Below are positions 40,281 through 50,618 of a DNA stretch of 64,000 nt, piece by piece. The stretch is from assembly GCF_016806835.2 (NCBI RefSeq), contig NZ_CP086111.1, positions 4,147,471 to 4,211,470 of the forward strand, read 5' to 3'. The stretch is from Skermanella rosea. Its GTDB lineage: Bacteria > Pseudomonadota > Alphaproteobacteria > Azospirillales > Azospirillaceae. Every line of letters begins with the position of its first letter. Position 1 is the first letter of the stretch. A model generated the notes under the pieces. That model did no database searches. It had not been told where the DNA came from and was given only the letters and a program-made list of their open reading frames with translations. The translations under genes and the position numbers were made by a program.

Positions 40281-41300
40281 TCAGGATCGCTGCTGCTTCG
40301 GCCGGACCGATGAACCGTCGGCCAGCTCCGGCGGCGGGTCCAGCACCACGGTTTCCCCTTCCGCCAAGCCCTCCCGGATCTCCACGACGCCCTGCCCGAC
40401 CACGCCCATGACGACGGGCCGCCGCTCCGCGCGTCCGTCCCGCACCACGAAGACATGGCCGGCGGACAGGGCGGACTGGGGCACCAGCAGGGCGGCATCC
40501 TCCCGGCGCACCACGATGTTGGTCTCCACCGTCATGCCGATCATCAGCGGCGTGTCCGGCGGCAGGGCGATCCGGACCCGATAGCTCTTGTTGACCGGGT
40601 CGCCCTTCGGCGTGATGTCGGCCACCGTGCCGTCCAGGACGCGGCCGGCGAAAGCGTCGGCCTTGATCAGGGCCGGCTGGCCGGGGGATATCTGGGGAAT
40701 GTCCTCCTCGTCCACTTCCGCCTCGATTCGCAAGGGGCTGGGCTGGCCGATCCAGAACAGGACGTCCTCGGGCCGGGCGATCTCCCCGATCTCGCCGTCG
40801 CGGCGCAGGACCATGCCGTCCATGGGCGCCCTCAGCCGATGGTCCTCGACCCGCTGGCGGGCCGCGTTGAGGGTGGCGGCGGCCTGGTCCAGCTGGCTGC
40901 GGGCGCGCTCCTCCACCTGCGTCGTGGTGACACCCCGCCGCGCCAGTTCTGACACCCGGTCGAGTTCGGACCGCAGGAAGCGCAGTTCGGCTTCGAGCTG
41001 CGCGACCGCGGCCCGGTGCTCGCGGTCGTCCAAGCGCATCAGGATCTGGCCGGTCTTGACCGCGTCGCCCTCGAACGCCTCGACCGAGGCGATCCGGCCG
41101 GTGCCGAGCGGCTGGACCTTGGCCCAGGAGACAGGCTCCACCGTGCCGCTGGCATAGACCGCCTCGACCGCCGGCCCGCGGCCGACCGTCGCCGTCGCGA
41201 CCGCGGGAACCCCGTAAAGATACTGGAACAGACCCAGGGCGAGGATGGAGCAGGCCAGGAGGAAGGTGGTTATGAGGAATCCGCGCCTGATCCTGTGCAT
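40281..41300 (-). CDS. HlyD/MacA-like periplasmic adaptor of the ABC exporter
   Basis: The protein has 339 residues. An N-terminal membrane anchor (about 8-27) is followed by a lipoyl/barrel-sandwich half (VEPVSWAKVQPLGTGRIASV), an alpha-helical hairpin (about 105-155) and the second half with RLRAPMDGMVLRRDGEIGE. A beta-barrel and C-terminal domain follow. It bridges the inner-membrane ABC exporter to an outer-membrane channel. The gene order adaptor-permease-ATPase is that of DevBCA and MacAB systems. No TolC gene is in the window, and the cargo is unknown. Confidence 0.92.
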   Translation of the reverse strand: MHRIRRGFLITTFLLACSILALGLFQYLYGVPAVATATVGRGPAVEAVYASGTVEPVSWAKVQPLGTGRIASVEAFEGDAVKTGQILMRLDDREHRAAVAQLEAELRFLRSELDRVSELARRGVTTTQVEERARSQLDQAAATLNAARQRVEDHRLRAPMDGMVLRRDGEIGEIARPEDVLFWIGQPSPLRIEAEVDEEDIPQISPGQPALIKADAFAGRVLDGTVADITPKGDPVNKSYRVRIALPPDTPLMIGMTVETNIVVRREDAALLVPQSALSAGHVFVVRDGRAERRPVVMGVVGQGVVEIREGLAEGETVVLDPPPELADGSSVRPKQQRS

Positions 41301-41370
41301 CTATCCGCCGACATGATCGTTCAAGCCTCCGGCATCCTCCTATATAGGAAGGGTAAGTGCCAACCGTCCC

Positions 41371-41838
41371 TTGCTTCGGGCCGAACCGGCGAGCAGCGTC
41401 TTGATCCTTTCTTCCCTTCCACCTCCCACCGCTCCCCCGGCCGTCCTCGTCCACGGCATCGACGGCCTGCGCGCCGCCCTCGCCGCGGCGGCGGACCTCG
41501 GGCGTCCGCTGACGGTGCTGAGCTTTCCCGGGGCTGCCGGGTCCGCCGGGGCATCCTGGTTCCATGCCCTGGTCCGGGCGGGTTCGGCGGACTATCCGGA
41601 CGTGCCGGTGACGGCGGTGCTGGACTGCGCCGGACAGCCCGGCCACGCCCTGGCCGCGCTGCGGGTCGGGGTTCGCCATCTGCTTCTGGCCGACTCGGTG
41701 CCGGCTTGGCCGCGGGTCAGGGCCATCGCGGAAACGGCGGGAGGCACGCTGTATGGTTCCGCCGGTCCGGTCTTCGATCCGCGCTTCTTCCGCGACCCCG
41801 TCAGGGGATGCCGCGAATGGCTCGCGGTAAACCCATAG
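41371..41838 (+). CDS. Conserved-looking hypothetical protein upstream of fbaB
   Basis: A possible protein of 155 residues from TTG 41371 (or TTG 41401). I do not recognise the family. It has alternating hydrophobic strands and helices (VLVHGIDGLRAALAAAADLG, LTVLSFPGAAGS, VTAVLDCAGQPGHALAALRVGVRHLLL), which suggests an alpha/beta fold, and a C-terminal FFRDPVRGCREWLA. No membrane segment or signal peptide is seen. It is divergent from the exporter genes and ends 87 bases before fbaB on the same strand, so they may be cotranscribed. Third-position GC is high, as in neighbouring genes, supporting real coding. Confidence 0.65.
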   Translation: MLRAEPASSVLILSSLPPPTAPPAVLVHGIDGLRAALAAAADLGRPLTVLSFPGAAGSAGASWFHALVRAGSADYPDVPVTAVLDCAGQPGHALAALRVGVRHLLLADSVPAWPRVRAIAETAGGTLYGSAGPVFDPRFFRDPVRGCREWLAVNP

Positions 41839-41925
41839 GGCGAACCGACGCAGCGTTGCAAACGCCGCACCGAACGGCTATGCAAAGCCGCATTTTCCGA
41901 CAGAAAACAAATCGGGACCTGGACC

Positions 41926-42855
41926 ATGAAGATCACGCGCCGCGTCAAAGAGATCCTCGCCAATTACGAGAGCGACAATCCGGGAACCAAGGGCAACCTC
42001 GCCCGCATCCTGATGGAAGGCCGTCTCGGCGGTACCGGCAAGCTGATCATCCTGCCGGTGGACCAGGGGTTCGAGCATGGCCCGGCGCGCAGCTTCGCGC
42101 CCAATCCCGCCGGCTATGACCCGCACTATCACTATCAGATGGCGATCGACGCCGGCCTGAGCGCCTATGCGGCGCCCCTGGGCCCGCTCGAGGCCGGTGC
42201 CGACACCTTCGCGGGCGCCATCCCGACCATCCTGAAGATGAACAGCGCCAACAGCCTGTCGCGCCAGAAGGAAGCCGCCGACCAGGCCGTGACCGCCAGC
42301 GTCAAGGACGCGCTGCGGCTGGGCTGCACGGCCATCGGCTTCACCATCTATCCCGGCTCCGACGCGATGTACCAGCAGTACGAGGAGATCCGGGAGCTGA
42401 GCGCCGAGGCCAAGAGCTACGGCATCCCCACGGTCCTGTGGTCCTATCCCCGCGGCGGCCCCGTGACCAAGGACGGCGAGCTGGCGGTCGACGTGATCGC
42501 CTATGCCGCCCACATGGCGGCCCTGCTCGGCGCCCACGTCATCAAGGTCAAGCTGCCGACCGACTATCTTGAGAACGCCGACGCCAAGAAGGTCTACCAG
42601 CAGCGCGAGATCCCGATCGGCACCCTGCCCGAGCGGGTGCGCCACGTGATGCAGTCCTGCTTCAACGGCCGCCGCATCGTCGTCTTCTCGGGCGGCGCCC
42701 ACAAGGACGAGAATGCCATCTTCGACGACGCGCGGGCGATCCGCGACGGCGGCGGCAACGGCTCGATCATCGGCCGCAACAGCTTCCAGCGGTCCCGCGA
42801 GGACGCGCTGGCCCTGCTCGACCGGCTGGTGAAGATCTATCTCGGGAAGGAATAA
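41926..42855 (+). CDS. fbaB: Class I fructose-bisphosphate aldolase (DhnA/FbaB type)
   Basis: The protein has 309 residues. LIILPVDQGFEHGPARSF near residue 44 is the hallmark of the DhnA-type class I aldolase. The Schiff-base lysine is probably in HVIKVKLPTDY near residue 206. GRRIVVFSGGAHKDE and SIIGRNSFQRS follow as phosphate-binding regions. It splits fructose 1,6-bisphosphate without metal. A strong terminator follows, then thiE. Confidence 0.93.
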   Translation: MKITRRVKEILANYESDNPGTKGNLARILMEGRLGGTGKLIILPVDQGFEHGPARSFAPNPAGYDPHYHYQMAIDAGLSAYAAPLGPLEAGADTFAGAIPTILKMNSANSLSRQKEAADQAVTASVKDALRLGCTAIGFTIYPGSDAMYQQYEEIRELSAEAKSYGIPTVLWSYPRGGPVTKDGELAVDVIAYAAHMAALLGAHVIKVKLPTDYLENADAKKVYQQREIPIGTLPERVRHVMQSCFNGRRIVVFSGGAHKDENAIFDDARAIRDGGGNGSIIGRNSFQRSREDALALLDRLVKIYLGKE

Positions 42856-42868
42856 CTCCCGGGCTTTC

Positions 42869-42916
42869 CGCTCCTCCGGGCCGGGCTCCCGTCTCCCGGA
42901 TCCGGGGGAGCGTTTT
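42869..42916 (+). terminator. Rho-independent terminator after fbaB
   Basis: CGCTCCTCCGG and CCGGGGGAGCG pair with one wobble across an inner hairpin, followed by TTTT. It separates fbaB from thiE, which starts 24 bases later, so thiE may depend on read-through or its own promoter inside this region. Confidence 0.7.
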
Positions 42917-42939
42917 CATTTCTGGCGGAGTTTTCTCCC

Positions 42940-43572
42940 ATGGCGGACTGCCGCCTCTATCTCTGCACGCCGCCGGCGCTCGACCCGGCCGAGTTCGCCG
43001 ACCAGCTGGCGCAAGCCCTGGACGGCGGCGACGTCGCCTGCGTCCAGCTCAGGCTGAAGGACGTGGACGACGACACGGTGCGCCGCGCCGTCGACGCGCT
43101 GCGGCCGATCTCCCAGTCGCGCGGCGTCGCCTTCATCCTGAACGACCGGCCCGACCTTGCGGCGGAGACGGGATGCGACGGCGTCCATGTCGGACAGAGC
43201 GACTGGCCCTATGCCAAGGCGCGGAAGGCCGTGGGGGCAGACGCCATCGTCGGCGTGACCTGCCACGACAGCCGGCACCTCGCGATGGAAGCGGCGGAGG
43301 CCGGCGCCGATTATGTCGCGTTCGGCGCGTTCTATCCGACCACGACCAAGCCGTCCCACTACCGGCCGGAGCCCGACCTGCTGCAATGGTGGTCGGAGAT
43401 GATGGAAGTCCCCTGCGTCGCCATCGGCGGCATCACGCCGGAGAACTGCACGCCGCTGGTCAAGGCCGGCGCCGATTTCATCTGCGTCGTCACGGCGGTG
43501 TGGAACCACCCGGAGGGTCCGGGCGCCGGGGTCAAGGCGTTCAACTCGGCAATCGGGGCGGCGGCAGGCTGA
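42940..43572 (+). CDS. thiE: Thiamine-phosphate synthase
   Basis: The protein has 210 residues. [18 protein letters not shown] near residue 32, [25 protein letters not shown] and [10 protein letters not shown] are hallmarks of Thi[25 protein letters not shown] gives the phosphate-binding end. It joins HMP-PP and thiazole phosphate. The residues CH in VTCHDSRH replace the more usual CSxxH. No TPP riboswitch is seen upstream. Confidence 0.92.
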   Translation: MADCRLYLCTPPALDPAEFADQLAQALDGGDVACVQLRLKDVDDDTVRRAVDALRPISQSRGVAFILNDRPDLAAETGCDGVHVGQSDWPYAKARKAVGADAIVGVTCHDSRHLAMEAAEAGADYVAFGAFYPTTTKPSHYRPEPDLLQWWSEMMEVPCVAIGGITPENCTPLVKAGADFICVVTAVWNHPEGPGAGVKAFNSAIGAAAG

Positions 43573-43582
43573 GCCTGCCGCC
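43560..43582. terminator. Palindrome at the thiE / aminotransferase 3' junction
   Basis: GGCGGCAGGCT and AGCCTGCCGCC form a perfect 11-base stem around a single G. It includes the thiE stop codon and ends 9 bases from the convergent aminotransferase stop. A bidirectional terminator without a T-run is likely. Confidence 0.55.
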
Positions 43583-43591
43583 GTATCAGTC

Positions 43592-44857
<1,266 letters not shown>

Positions 44858-45017
44858 CTACGCCCGCCGCCTCCCCCGTGCAAGCGGCACGGCCGATGGA
44901 TACGGTGCGTCCGGGCACCCTCGTCGCGCGCAGGATCCGCACGAGAGTCGACTGTCGCGTGCCGCCTATGCTAAAGTTCTTACCCTTCTCCACTTTAGTA
45001 GATGGAAGCATACGGCG

Positions 45018-45731
45018 GTGCACGCCCCAGGCCTCACCCAACTGCTGGTCTACAGCGCATTCATCGTGCTGGGCATGGCTGTGCTGTACGCTTTCAGGCC
45101 ACCACCTCCGCCGAAGGTCAAAGGCCAGCGGATCACTCTGCGCAGGACCATCGACAACCTGAACCATCCCTCCCTGCACGACGTCCGAATCATCGACAAA
45201 CAGGGCCGCATCGTCTGCATCGAGCACATCATCCGCCTGCCATCCAGCATCGTGCTGATCGGGACGGTGGCCGCCTCCGCCAAGGGGGAGGTGACCGGCA
45301 GCGAGTTCTCCCGGACCTGGAAGATCTCCAACCGGGGCGGCACGACGACCTGCGTCAACCCGCTGCTGGAACTGCAACCCCTGAACCTCGCCTTCAAGCG
45401 CCGCTTCCCCCTGCTGCGGATCCGCGGCCTGGTGGTTTTTCCGGATACGATCAGCTTTCCGAACGGTGCGCCCAAGGGAGCGGTCTGCGCCTCCGACTTC
45501 GAGCGGTGGATCGGGGAGGTCCTGAAGATGGACGGCACCGTCAGTTCCGCGACCGAACAGGCCTGGCCGGCGATCGCCGCCATGGTGGCGTCGGCCCAGG
45601 CCCGCATCGAGCAGGCACGGGCCAAGGGCCTGCTGGGCGGGCAGGACGCGGGCGGCGGCAAGGCGAAGCCCGGCAAGAAGTCCCTCGGCCCGGTGCCCGT
45701 GCGCGCGGCGGCGGCTTCCCGCGGACGCTGA
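45018..45731 (+). CDS. NERD domain-containing membrane-anchored protein
   Basis: The protein has 237 residues from GTG 45018, with GGAAG ten bases upstream. A membrane helix (LLVYSAFIVLGMAVLYAF, about 9-26) is followed by a nuclease-related domain. HDVRIIDKQGRIVCIEHIIRLPSSIVLIGT and GEVTGSEFSRTW, then NPLLELQ, IRGLVVFPDTISFPNGAPKGA match the NERD pattern, which is thought to be nuclease-like. The usual ETKN-type catalytic residues are not clearly present (GTVAAS at that place). The C-terminus is basic and low in complexity. An open frame extends upstream to 44550 through the aatA promoter region and is not used. Confidence 0.7.
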   Translation: MHAPGLTQLLVYSAFIVLGMAVLYAFRPPPPPKVKGQRITLRRTIDNLNHPSLHDVRIIDKQGRIVCIEHIIRLPSSIVLIGTVAASAKGEVTGSEFSRTWKISNRGGTTTCVNPLLELQPLNLAFKRRFPLLRIRGLVVFPDTISFPNGAPKGAVCASDFERWIGEVLKMDGTVSSATEQAWPAIAAMVASAQARIEQARAKGLLGGQDAGGGKAKPGKKSLGPVPVRAAAASRGR

Positions 45732-45784
45732 TGCAGGACGCGATCCTTTCGTGAACGGATTCGCTCCGGGGGGACTGGCAGCGG

Positions 45785-48001
45785 GTGTCCGCGTTGAATA
45801 TCTTACCAGCCATGACAATGCCCCCATCCATGCCCATGCTGATGCCGAAAGCCGCCGCCCTGCCGAAGCTGGAGGGGGGCAAGCGGCTTGAAATCGTGTC
45901 CGATTACAAGCCGGCCGGCGACCAGCCGCGCGCGATCGAGGAACTGCTGAACGGTATCCAGCAGGGCGAGCGCGAGCAGGTGCTGCTGGGCGTCACCGGG
46001 TCGGGCAAGACCTTCACCATGGCCCACGTGATCCAGGAGATCCAGCGCCCCGCCCTGGTGCTGGCGCCGAACAAGACCCTGGCCGCCCAGCTCTACGGCG
46101 AGATGAAGAGCTTCTTCCCGAACAACGCGGTGGAGTATTTCGTCTCCTACTACGACTACTACACGCCGGAAGCCTACGTCCCGCGCACCGACACCTATAT
46201 CGAGAAGGAAAGCTCGATCAACGAGCAGATCGAGCGGATGCGCCACTCGGCCACCCGGTCGCTGCTGGAGCGCGACGACGTGATCATCGTGGCGTCGGTG
46301 TCGTGCATCTATGGTATCGGCTCGGTCGAGACCTACTCCGAGATGACGCTGGGCCTCCAGACCGGGATGATGGTCAACCGGTCGGAGCTGCTGTCCCGCC
46401 TGATCGACCTGCAATACAAGCGCAACGACCTTGGTTTCGGCCGTGGAACGTTCCGGGTGCGGGGCGACACCGTCGAGCTGTTCCCGGCCCACATGGAGGA
46501 CCGCGCCTGGCGGTTCTCGCTGTTCGGCGACGAGTTGGAGGGGATCTTCGAGATCGACCCGCTGACCGGCGAGAAGCTGATGGCGCTCCAGGCGGTCAAG
46601 ATCTACCCCAACAGCCACTACGTGACGCCCAAGCCGACGCTGCACCAAGCGATCAAGCAGATCCAGCACGACCTGAAGGTCCGGCTGGCCGAGTTCGAGG
46701 CCGAAGGCAAGCTGCTGGAGGCCCAGCGGCTGGAGCAGCGGACCCAATTCGACATCGAGATGATGCTGGCGACCGGAAGCTGCGCCGGCATCGAGAACTA
46801 TTCCCGCTACCTCTCCGGCCGCCAGCCCGGCGAGCCGCCGCCGACGCTGTTCGAGTACCTGCCGAAGAACGCGCTGCTGATCGTGGACGAGAGCCACGTG
46901 ATGGTGCCGCAGGTCGGCGGCATGTACCGCGGCGACTTCATGCGGAAATCGACGCTGTCCGACTTCGGCTTCCGCCTGCCGTCCTGCAAGGACAACCGGC
47001 CGCTGAAGTTCGAGGAATGGGACGAGATGCGGCCGCAGAGCGTGTTCGTCTCGGCCACTCCCGGCCCGTGGGAGATGGAGCGGACCGGCGGCGTCTTCGT
47101 CGAGCAGGTCGTCCGCCCGACCGGCCTGACCGACCCGCCGGTGATCATCCGCCCGACCGAGACCCAGGTGGACGACCTGATCGCCGAGTGCAAGGAGTGC
47201 GCGGCCAAGGGCCAGCGGGTGCTGGTCACCACCCTGACCAAGAAGATGGCCGAGGCGTTGACCGAATACATGCACGAAGCCGGCATCAAGGTCCGCTACA
47301 TCCACTCCGACGTGGAGACTCTGGAGCGGATCGAGATCATCCGCGACCTGCGGCTGGGCGCCTACGACGTGCTGATCGGCATCAACCTGCTGCGCGAGGG
47401 CCTGGACATCCCGGAATGCGGGCTGGTGGCGATCCTGGACGCCGACAAGGAAGGCTATCTGCGGTCCCGCACCTCGCTGATCCAGACCATCGGCCGGGCG
47501 GCGCGGAACGTGGACGGACGGGCGATCCTGTACGCCGACCGGATGACCAACAGCCTCCAGGCGGCGATCGAGGAGACCAACCGGCGCCGGGAGAAGCAGA
47601 AGGCCTACAACGAGGCCAACGGCATCACGCCGGAGTCGGTGCGAAAGCAGATCTCCGACATCATGGAGAGCGTCTACGAGCGCGGCGACCGGGTGACGGT
47701 GAAGACCGGAGACGCCGACCGCAACAACATGATCGGCCACAACCTCAAGTCCTACATGGCCGACCTGGAACGCCGCATGAAGACCGCCGCCGCCGACCTG
47801 GAGTTCGAGGAGGCCGCCCGCCTGCGCGACGAGCTGCGCCGGCTGGAGGCCATGGACCTGGGGATCGACGGCGGCGACGCCCCCGCGATCGGCCTGGGCA
47901 CCAACCGCGCCGTTCCCGACGGGAGCGGCCGGGCGTCACCCGCGCGCGGCGCCGCCGACGGGCGGGGCAAGCCGAGGGGGCGGCGGCGCAAGGGGCCGTG
48001 A
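45785..48001 (+). CDS. uvrB: Excinuclease ABC subunit B
   Basis: The protein has 738 residues, longer than E. coli UvrB (673) by an N-terminal methionine/proline-rich start and a basic C-terminus. Walker [13 protein letters not shown] is near residue 69. The beta-hairpin region is [12 protein letters not shown], helicase motif II gives [13 protein letters not shown], and [12 protein letters not shown] is near 540. The UVR motif near 665 reads [24 protein letters not shown], the UvrC-binding coiled coil. It verifies DNA damage in nucleotide excision repair. GTG 45785 or ATG 45812 could be the start. No GTTC-N7-GTTC LexA box was found in the short leader. Confidence 0.97.
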   Translation: MSALNILPAMTMPPSMPMLMPKAAALPKLEGGKRLEIVSDYKPAGDQPRAIEELLNGIQQGEREQVLLGVTGSGKTFTMAHVIQEIQRPALVLAPNKTLAAQLYGEMKSFFPNNAVEYFVSYYDYYTPEAYVPRTDTYIEKESSINEQIERMRHSATRSLLERDDVIIVASVSCIYGIGSVETYSEMTLGLQTGMMVNRSELLSRLIDLQYKRNDLGFGRGTFRVRGDTVELFPAHMEDRAWRFSLFGDELEGIFEIDPLTGEKLMALQAVKIYPNSHYVTPKPTLHQAIKQIQHDLKVRLAEFEAEGKLLEAQRLEQRTQFDIEMMLATGSCAGIENYSRYLSGRQPGEPPPTLFEYLPKNALLIVDESHVMVPQVGGMYRGDFMRKSTLSDFGFRLPSCKDNRPLKFEEWDEMRPQSVFVSATPGPWEMERTGGVFVEQVVRPTGLTDPPVIIRPTETQVDDLIAECKECAAKGQRVLVTTLTKKMAEALTEYMHEAGIKVRYIHSDVETLERIEIIRDLRLGAYDVLIGINLLREGLDIPECGLVAILDADKEGYLRSRTSLIQTIGRAARNVDGRAILYADRMTNSLQAAIEETNRRREKQKAYNEANGITPESVRKQISDIMESVYERGDRVTVKTGDADRNNMIGHNLKSYMADLERRMKTAAADLEFEEAARLRDELRRLEAMDLGIDGGDAPAIGLGTNRAVPDGSGRASPARGAADGRGKPRGRRRKGP

Positions 48002-48116
48002 TAGGCCGAACCGCCAACCGGTGCCGGTTGAACCCGCCGGCAAATCCGGCTATGCAAGTCATGCGAACGAAATTCGCCGTGCGCCTCTGCGCGGTGTGAG
48101 GTCCGAGGAGAATTTG

Positions 48117-48719
48117 ATGTTTTGGGTCATGGACGAAGAGCCGAAGGAAGAGACGCCCAAGCCGACCCCGGCACCGTTCAGCACGGTTCTTCAAAACCTG
48201 TTCAAGTCGCGCACGGTCATGATCTTCGGCGAGATCAACCAGAAGGTCGCCGAAAGCACCTGCGCCCAGCTTCTGGCCCTGGCGGTGGAGAATGACGATC
48301 CGATCCGGATCATCATCAACTCGCCGGGCGGCCACGTGGAGTCGGGCGACAGCATCCACGACATGATCCGGTTCATCACCCCACAGGTGAAGATGATCGG
48401 CACCGGCTGGGTCGCCAGCGCCGGCGCCCACATCTATCTGGCCGCGAAGAAGGAAAACCGGCTCTGCCTGCCGAACACCCGCTTCCTGATCCACCAGCCG
48501 CTGGGCGGCGCCGGCGGTCGGGCGACGGACATCGCGATCGAGGCGAAGGAGATCATCAAGATGCGCCGCCGCATCAACGAGATCATCGCCCGCGAAACCG
48601 GCCAGCCGCTGGAGCGGGTCGAGAAGGACACCGACCGGAACTACTGGATGTCCGCCGAAGAGGCGAAGGATTACGGCATCGTCAGCCGGATCGTCCAGGG
48701 CGCCCAGGAAGTCGAGTGA
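48117..48719 (+). CDS. ClpP-family serine protease with Ser-His-Asn site
   Basis: The protein has 200 residues, with GAGGAG before ATG 48117. ClpP features are [23 protein letters not shown] (near 64-86), the nucleophile Ser101 in [15 protein letters not shown] and His126 in [14 protein letters not shown]. The segment [19 protein letters not shown] aligns with EKxTDRDxFM/LSAEEAxxYG of ClpP. Asn175 stands where the catalytic Asp (D171 of mature E. coli ClpP) is expected. The nucleophile loop GWVASAGA also differs from the usual GQAASMGA. Many alphaproteobacteria have a second, variant ClpP, and a Ser-His-Asn ClpP1 is known in Listeria. No ClpX gene is near. It follows uvrB by 115 bases and precedes a strong terminator. 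Confidence 0.9.
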   Translation: MFWVMDEEPKEETPKPTPAPFSTVLQNLFKSRTVMIFGEINQKVAESTCAQLLALAVENDDPIRIIINSPGGHVESGDSIHDMIRFITPQVKMIGTGWVASAGAHIYLAAKKENRLCLPNTRFLIHQPLGGAGGRATDIAIEAKEIIKMRRRINEIIARETGQPLERVEKDTDRNYWMSAEEAKDYGIVSRIVQGAQEVE

Positions 48720-48756
48720 GGGGCGGGGCTGGCGCTTCGAACAAGATGGCGAGATG

Positions 48757-48784
48757 AAAATGCGGGCTTCGGCCCGCATTTTTT
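48757..48784 (+). terminator. Rho-independent terminator after the ClpP-like gene
   Basis: AAAATGCGGGC and GCCCGCATTTT flank a TTCG tetraloop, followed by a T-run. This is a very strong bidirectional-looking terminator between convergent genes. Confidence 0.95.
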
Positions 48785-48827
48785 GTGTTTCGATGGAGGG
48801 GCGACTCCCCGCCGCCCGGGTTGGCAA

Positions 48828-49439
48828 TCACCGATCCGCCAGCGCAAGCTTGGCCCCCAATGCGGCGAACGCACCGGCGAAGGTCCTCCGCATCCAGACC
48901 AGCACGCGGGGCCGCGAGATCACTTGGCTCCGGATCGACGCGGCGAAGATCCCGTAGCCGACGAAGACGGCGAAGGTCAGCAGCATGAAGACGGCGCTCA
49001 GTTCGAGCATGCGCGGGAGCGGATGCGGTTCGGTGGCGCTGACGAACTGCGGCAAGAAGGCGAGGAAGAATATTGACAGCTTCGGGTTGAGGATGTTGAC
49101 CAGGACAGCGGAGACGATCACCTGGACCGCCGACTGGGGAGTGACGTCCTCCTCCACGCGGAGCGCACTCTGCTCCCTCAGCGTGTTCCAGGCCATATAG
49201 AGAAGGTAGGCCACGCCCAGATATTTGAGGATCTGGAACGCCAGCGCGCTGGTATGCAGCAGCGCCGCCAAGCCCATGATCGCCGCGGCCATGTGCGGGA
49301 TGATGCCCAGGGTGCATCCGAACGCTGCGATCAGGCTCGCCCGAAACCCTCGTGAAAGGCCCGCCGCAAGCGTGAGCAGGACCCCGGTGCCGGGTGACGC
49401 GACGACGATGAGGGACGTTATCAGGAAGTCGATGCTCAC
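48828..49439 (-). CDS. LysE family translocator
   Basis: The protein has 203 residues from GTG 49439. About six membrane helices are seen. PGTGVLLTLAAGLSRGFRASL near residue 17 and LVNILNPKLSIFFLAFLPQFV near 115 are family hallmarks. An upstream in-frame ATG (49511) would add a non-hydrophobic extension and is less likely. It is the second LysE-type exporter in the window, distinct in sequence from the one at 33148. Substrate unknown. Confidence 0.88.
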   Translation of the reverse strand: MSIDFLITSLIVVASPGTGVLLTLAAGLSRGFRASLIAAFGCTLGIIPHMAAAIMGLAALLHTSALAFQILKYLGVAYLLYMAWNTLREQSALRVEEDVTPQSAVQVIVSAVLVNILNPKLSIFFLAFLPQFVSATEPHPLPRMLELSAVFMLLTFAVFVGYGIFAASIRSQVISRPRVLVWMRRTFAGAFAALGAKLALADR

Positions 49440-49617
49440 GGCGGTCCCCGCCAGACGGTGATGACGGGCGATGCTATCACTGACCGCCGGCCGCGCCAAA
49501 TCGCTGCGCATGCGATCGCAGCTATGTGTCGGGAACGCCGCGCGACATGGTCGGTTTTCAGGCCGGTGCTCCCGGGGGCAAGCCCCGGTCGGGTGAAACG
49601 GCTTGAGGAAGGAATGA

Positions 49618-50214
49618 ATGAGCGGACAGGGCCGGAACGGAAAAGCCTACTTCAAAGAAGATACGGGAGGCGGCCCGACCTATCCGCCGCCGCAGCCTCC
49701 CGGAATGAGTTCAGCGCTGGAGCGGAACATCCAGGCGTTGCAGCGGCGGCGGCGGAAGGAAGAGGTGGAAGCGACCCTGGAGGAGCGGATCGCCGAAGGC
49801 ATCACCCACTTCACAGGCAGCATGCGGTTCGTCTATCTGCACCTGACCTTCTTCGGGTTCTGGATCGTCGCGAACCTGGGCTGGGTTCCCGGCATTCCCC
49901 AGTGGGACCCTTCCTTCGTCGTACTGGCGATGATCGCATCGGTGGAAGCCATCTTCCTTTCCACCTTCGTGCTGATCAGTCAGAACCGTATGGCGGCGGC
50001 GGCTGACAAGCGGGCCGACCTCGACCTTCAGATCAGTCTCCTGTCCGAGCATGAGGTCACCAAGTTCACAGTCCTGGTGTCGCAGATCGCCGATCGCCTG
50101 GACGTCAGGACGAAGGCCGATGCCGAGCTTGACGAAATCACCCGGGATGTCGCTCCCGAGGCCGTGTTGGATGAAATCGAGGCGGTGAATTCGGGGACGC
50201 CCTCTTCCCGATAA
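49618..50214 (+). CDS. DUF1003 membrane protein
   Basis: The protein has 198 residues. A cytoplasmic glycine/proline-rich start is followed by FTGSMRFVYLHLTFFGFWIV and ASVEAIFLSTFVLISQNRMAAAADKRADLDLQISLL, which is the DUF1003 pattern with two membrane helices (about 70-92 and 105-125). The C-terminal half is helical and acidic. Function is unknown; members are common beside stress or transport genes. It starts 178 bases upstream-divergent from the LysE gene. Confidence 0.88.
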   Translation: MSGQGRNGKAYFKEDTGGGPTYPPPQPPGMSSALERNIQALQRRRRKEEVEATLEERIAEGITHFTGSMRFVYLHLTFFGFWIVANLGWVPGIPQWDPSFVVLAMIASVEAIFLSTFVLISQNRMAAAADKRADLDLQISLLSEHEVTKFTVLVSQIADRLDVRTKADAELDEITRDVAPEAVLDEIEAVNSGTPSSR

Positions 50215-50222
50215 AGCGGGAC

Positions 50223-50519
50223 CTACGCCCGGATGTCCACCAGGCTGCCCCGTCCCTTCGCCGCCCCGCCCCCGGAGGTTCGCGACGAGATGGCCTGGGC
50301 CGTCGTATCGACGGACTGGCCGGTCTCGGTCGAACTCATCGCGCGCCGGGGCGCCTCGGCCTTGTAGACCGGAGCGGGTGCCTGGACCGTCTGGGTCCGT
50401 GTGACGGTCGCGGTCTGCATGGCCGCCGCCATGGCCGGGTTGACCGTATAGGCCGCCGAAGCCGCATTGTACGGCTTGGAGACGATCGGCGGCTGTACCG
50501 GCGGTATGTTGACGTTCAT
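50223..50519 (-). CDS. Small hypothetical protein, probably disordered
   Basis: A protein of 98 residues from ATG 50519, preceded by AGGTG at good distance. It is rich in A, P, T, S and V (NIPPVQPPIVSKPYNAASAAY opening) with no hydrophobic segment. It ends in RGSLVDIRA. The PPIV start and LVDIRA-type end resemble small proteins found near flagellar hook-associated genes in alphaproteobacteria, but there are none here, so I do not assign a function. It is convergent with DUF1003, nine bases away. Confidence 0.5.
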   Translation of the reverse strand: MNVNIPPVQPPIVSKPYNAASAAYTVNPAMAAAMQTATVTRTQTVQAPAPVYKAEAPRRAMSSTETGQSVDTTAQAISSRTSGGGAAKGRGSLVDIRA

Positions 50520-50618
50520 GACCCGCACCTGAAGGCTGGTTGAGGGGTGCTTAACGGTCGTCCAGCCTCATGATGACACAACTTTTCCGCCGAGTCACGC
50601 AGCTTCCCATAATCCAAC

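Noticed and set aside
39025..41679. Upstream extension of the ABC ATPase frame to over 1100 codons
   Set aside because: The extension runs through the permease and adaptor genes in another frame; their products are unmistakable.
42856..42939. Possible TPP riboswitch before thiE
   Set aside because: The conserved CTGAGA and ACCTG-type blocks are missing; the stretch is explained by a terminator.
45732..45811. Possible SOS (LexA) box before uvrB
   Set aside because: No GTTC-N7-GTTC or close variant is present; GAAC occurs once only.
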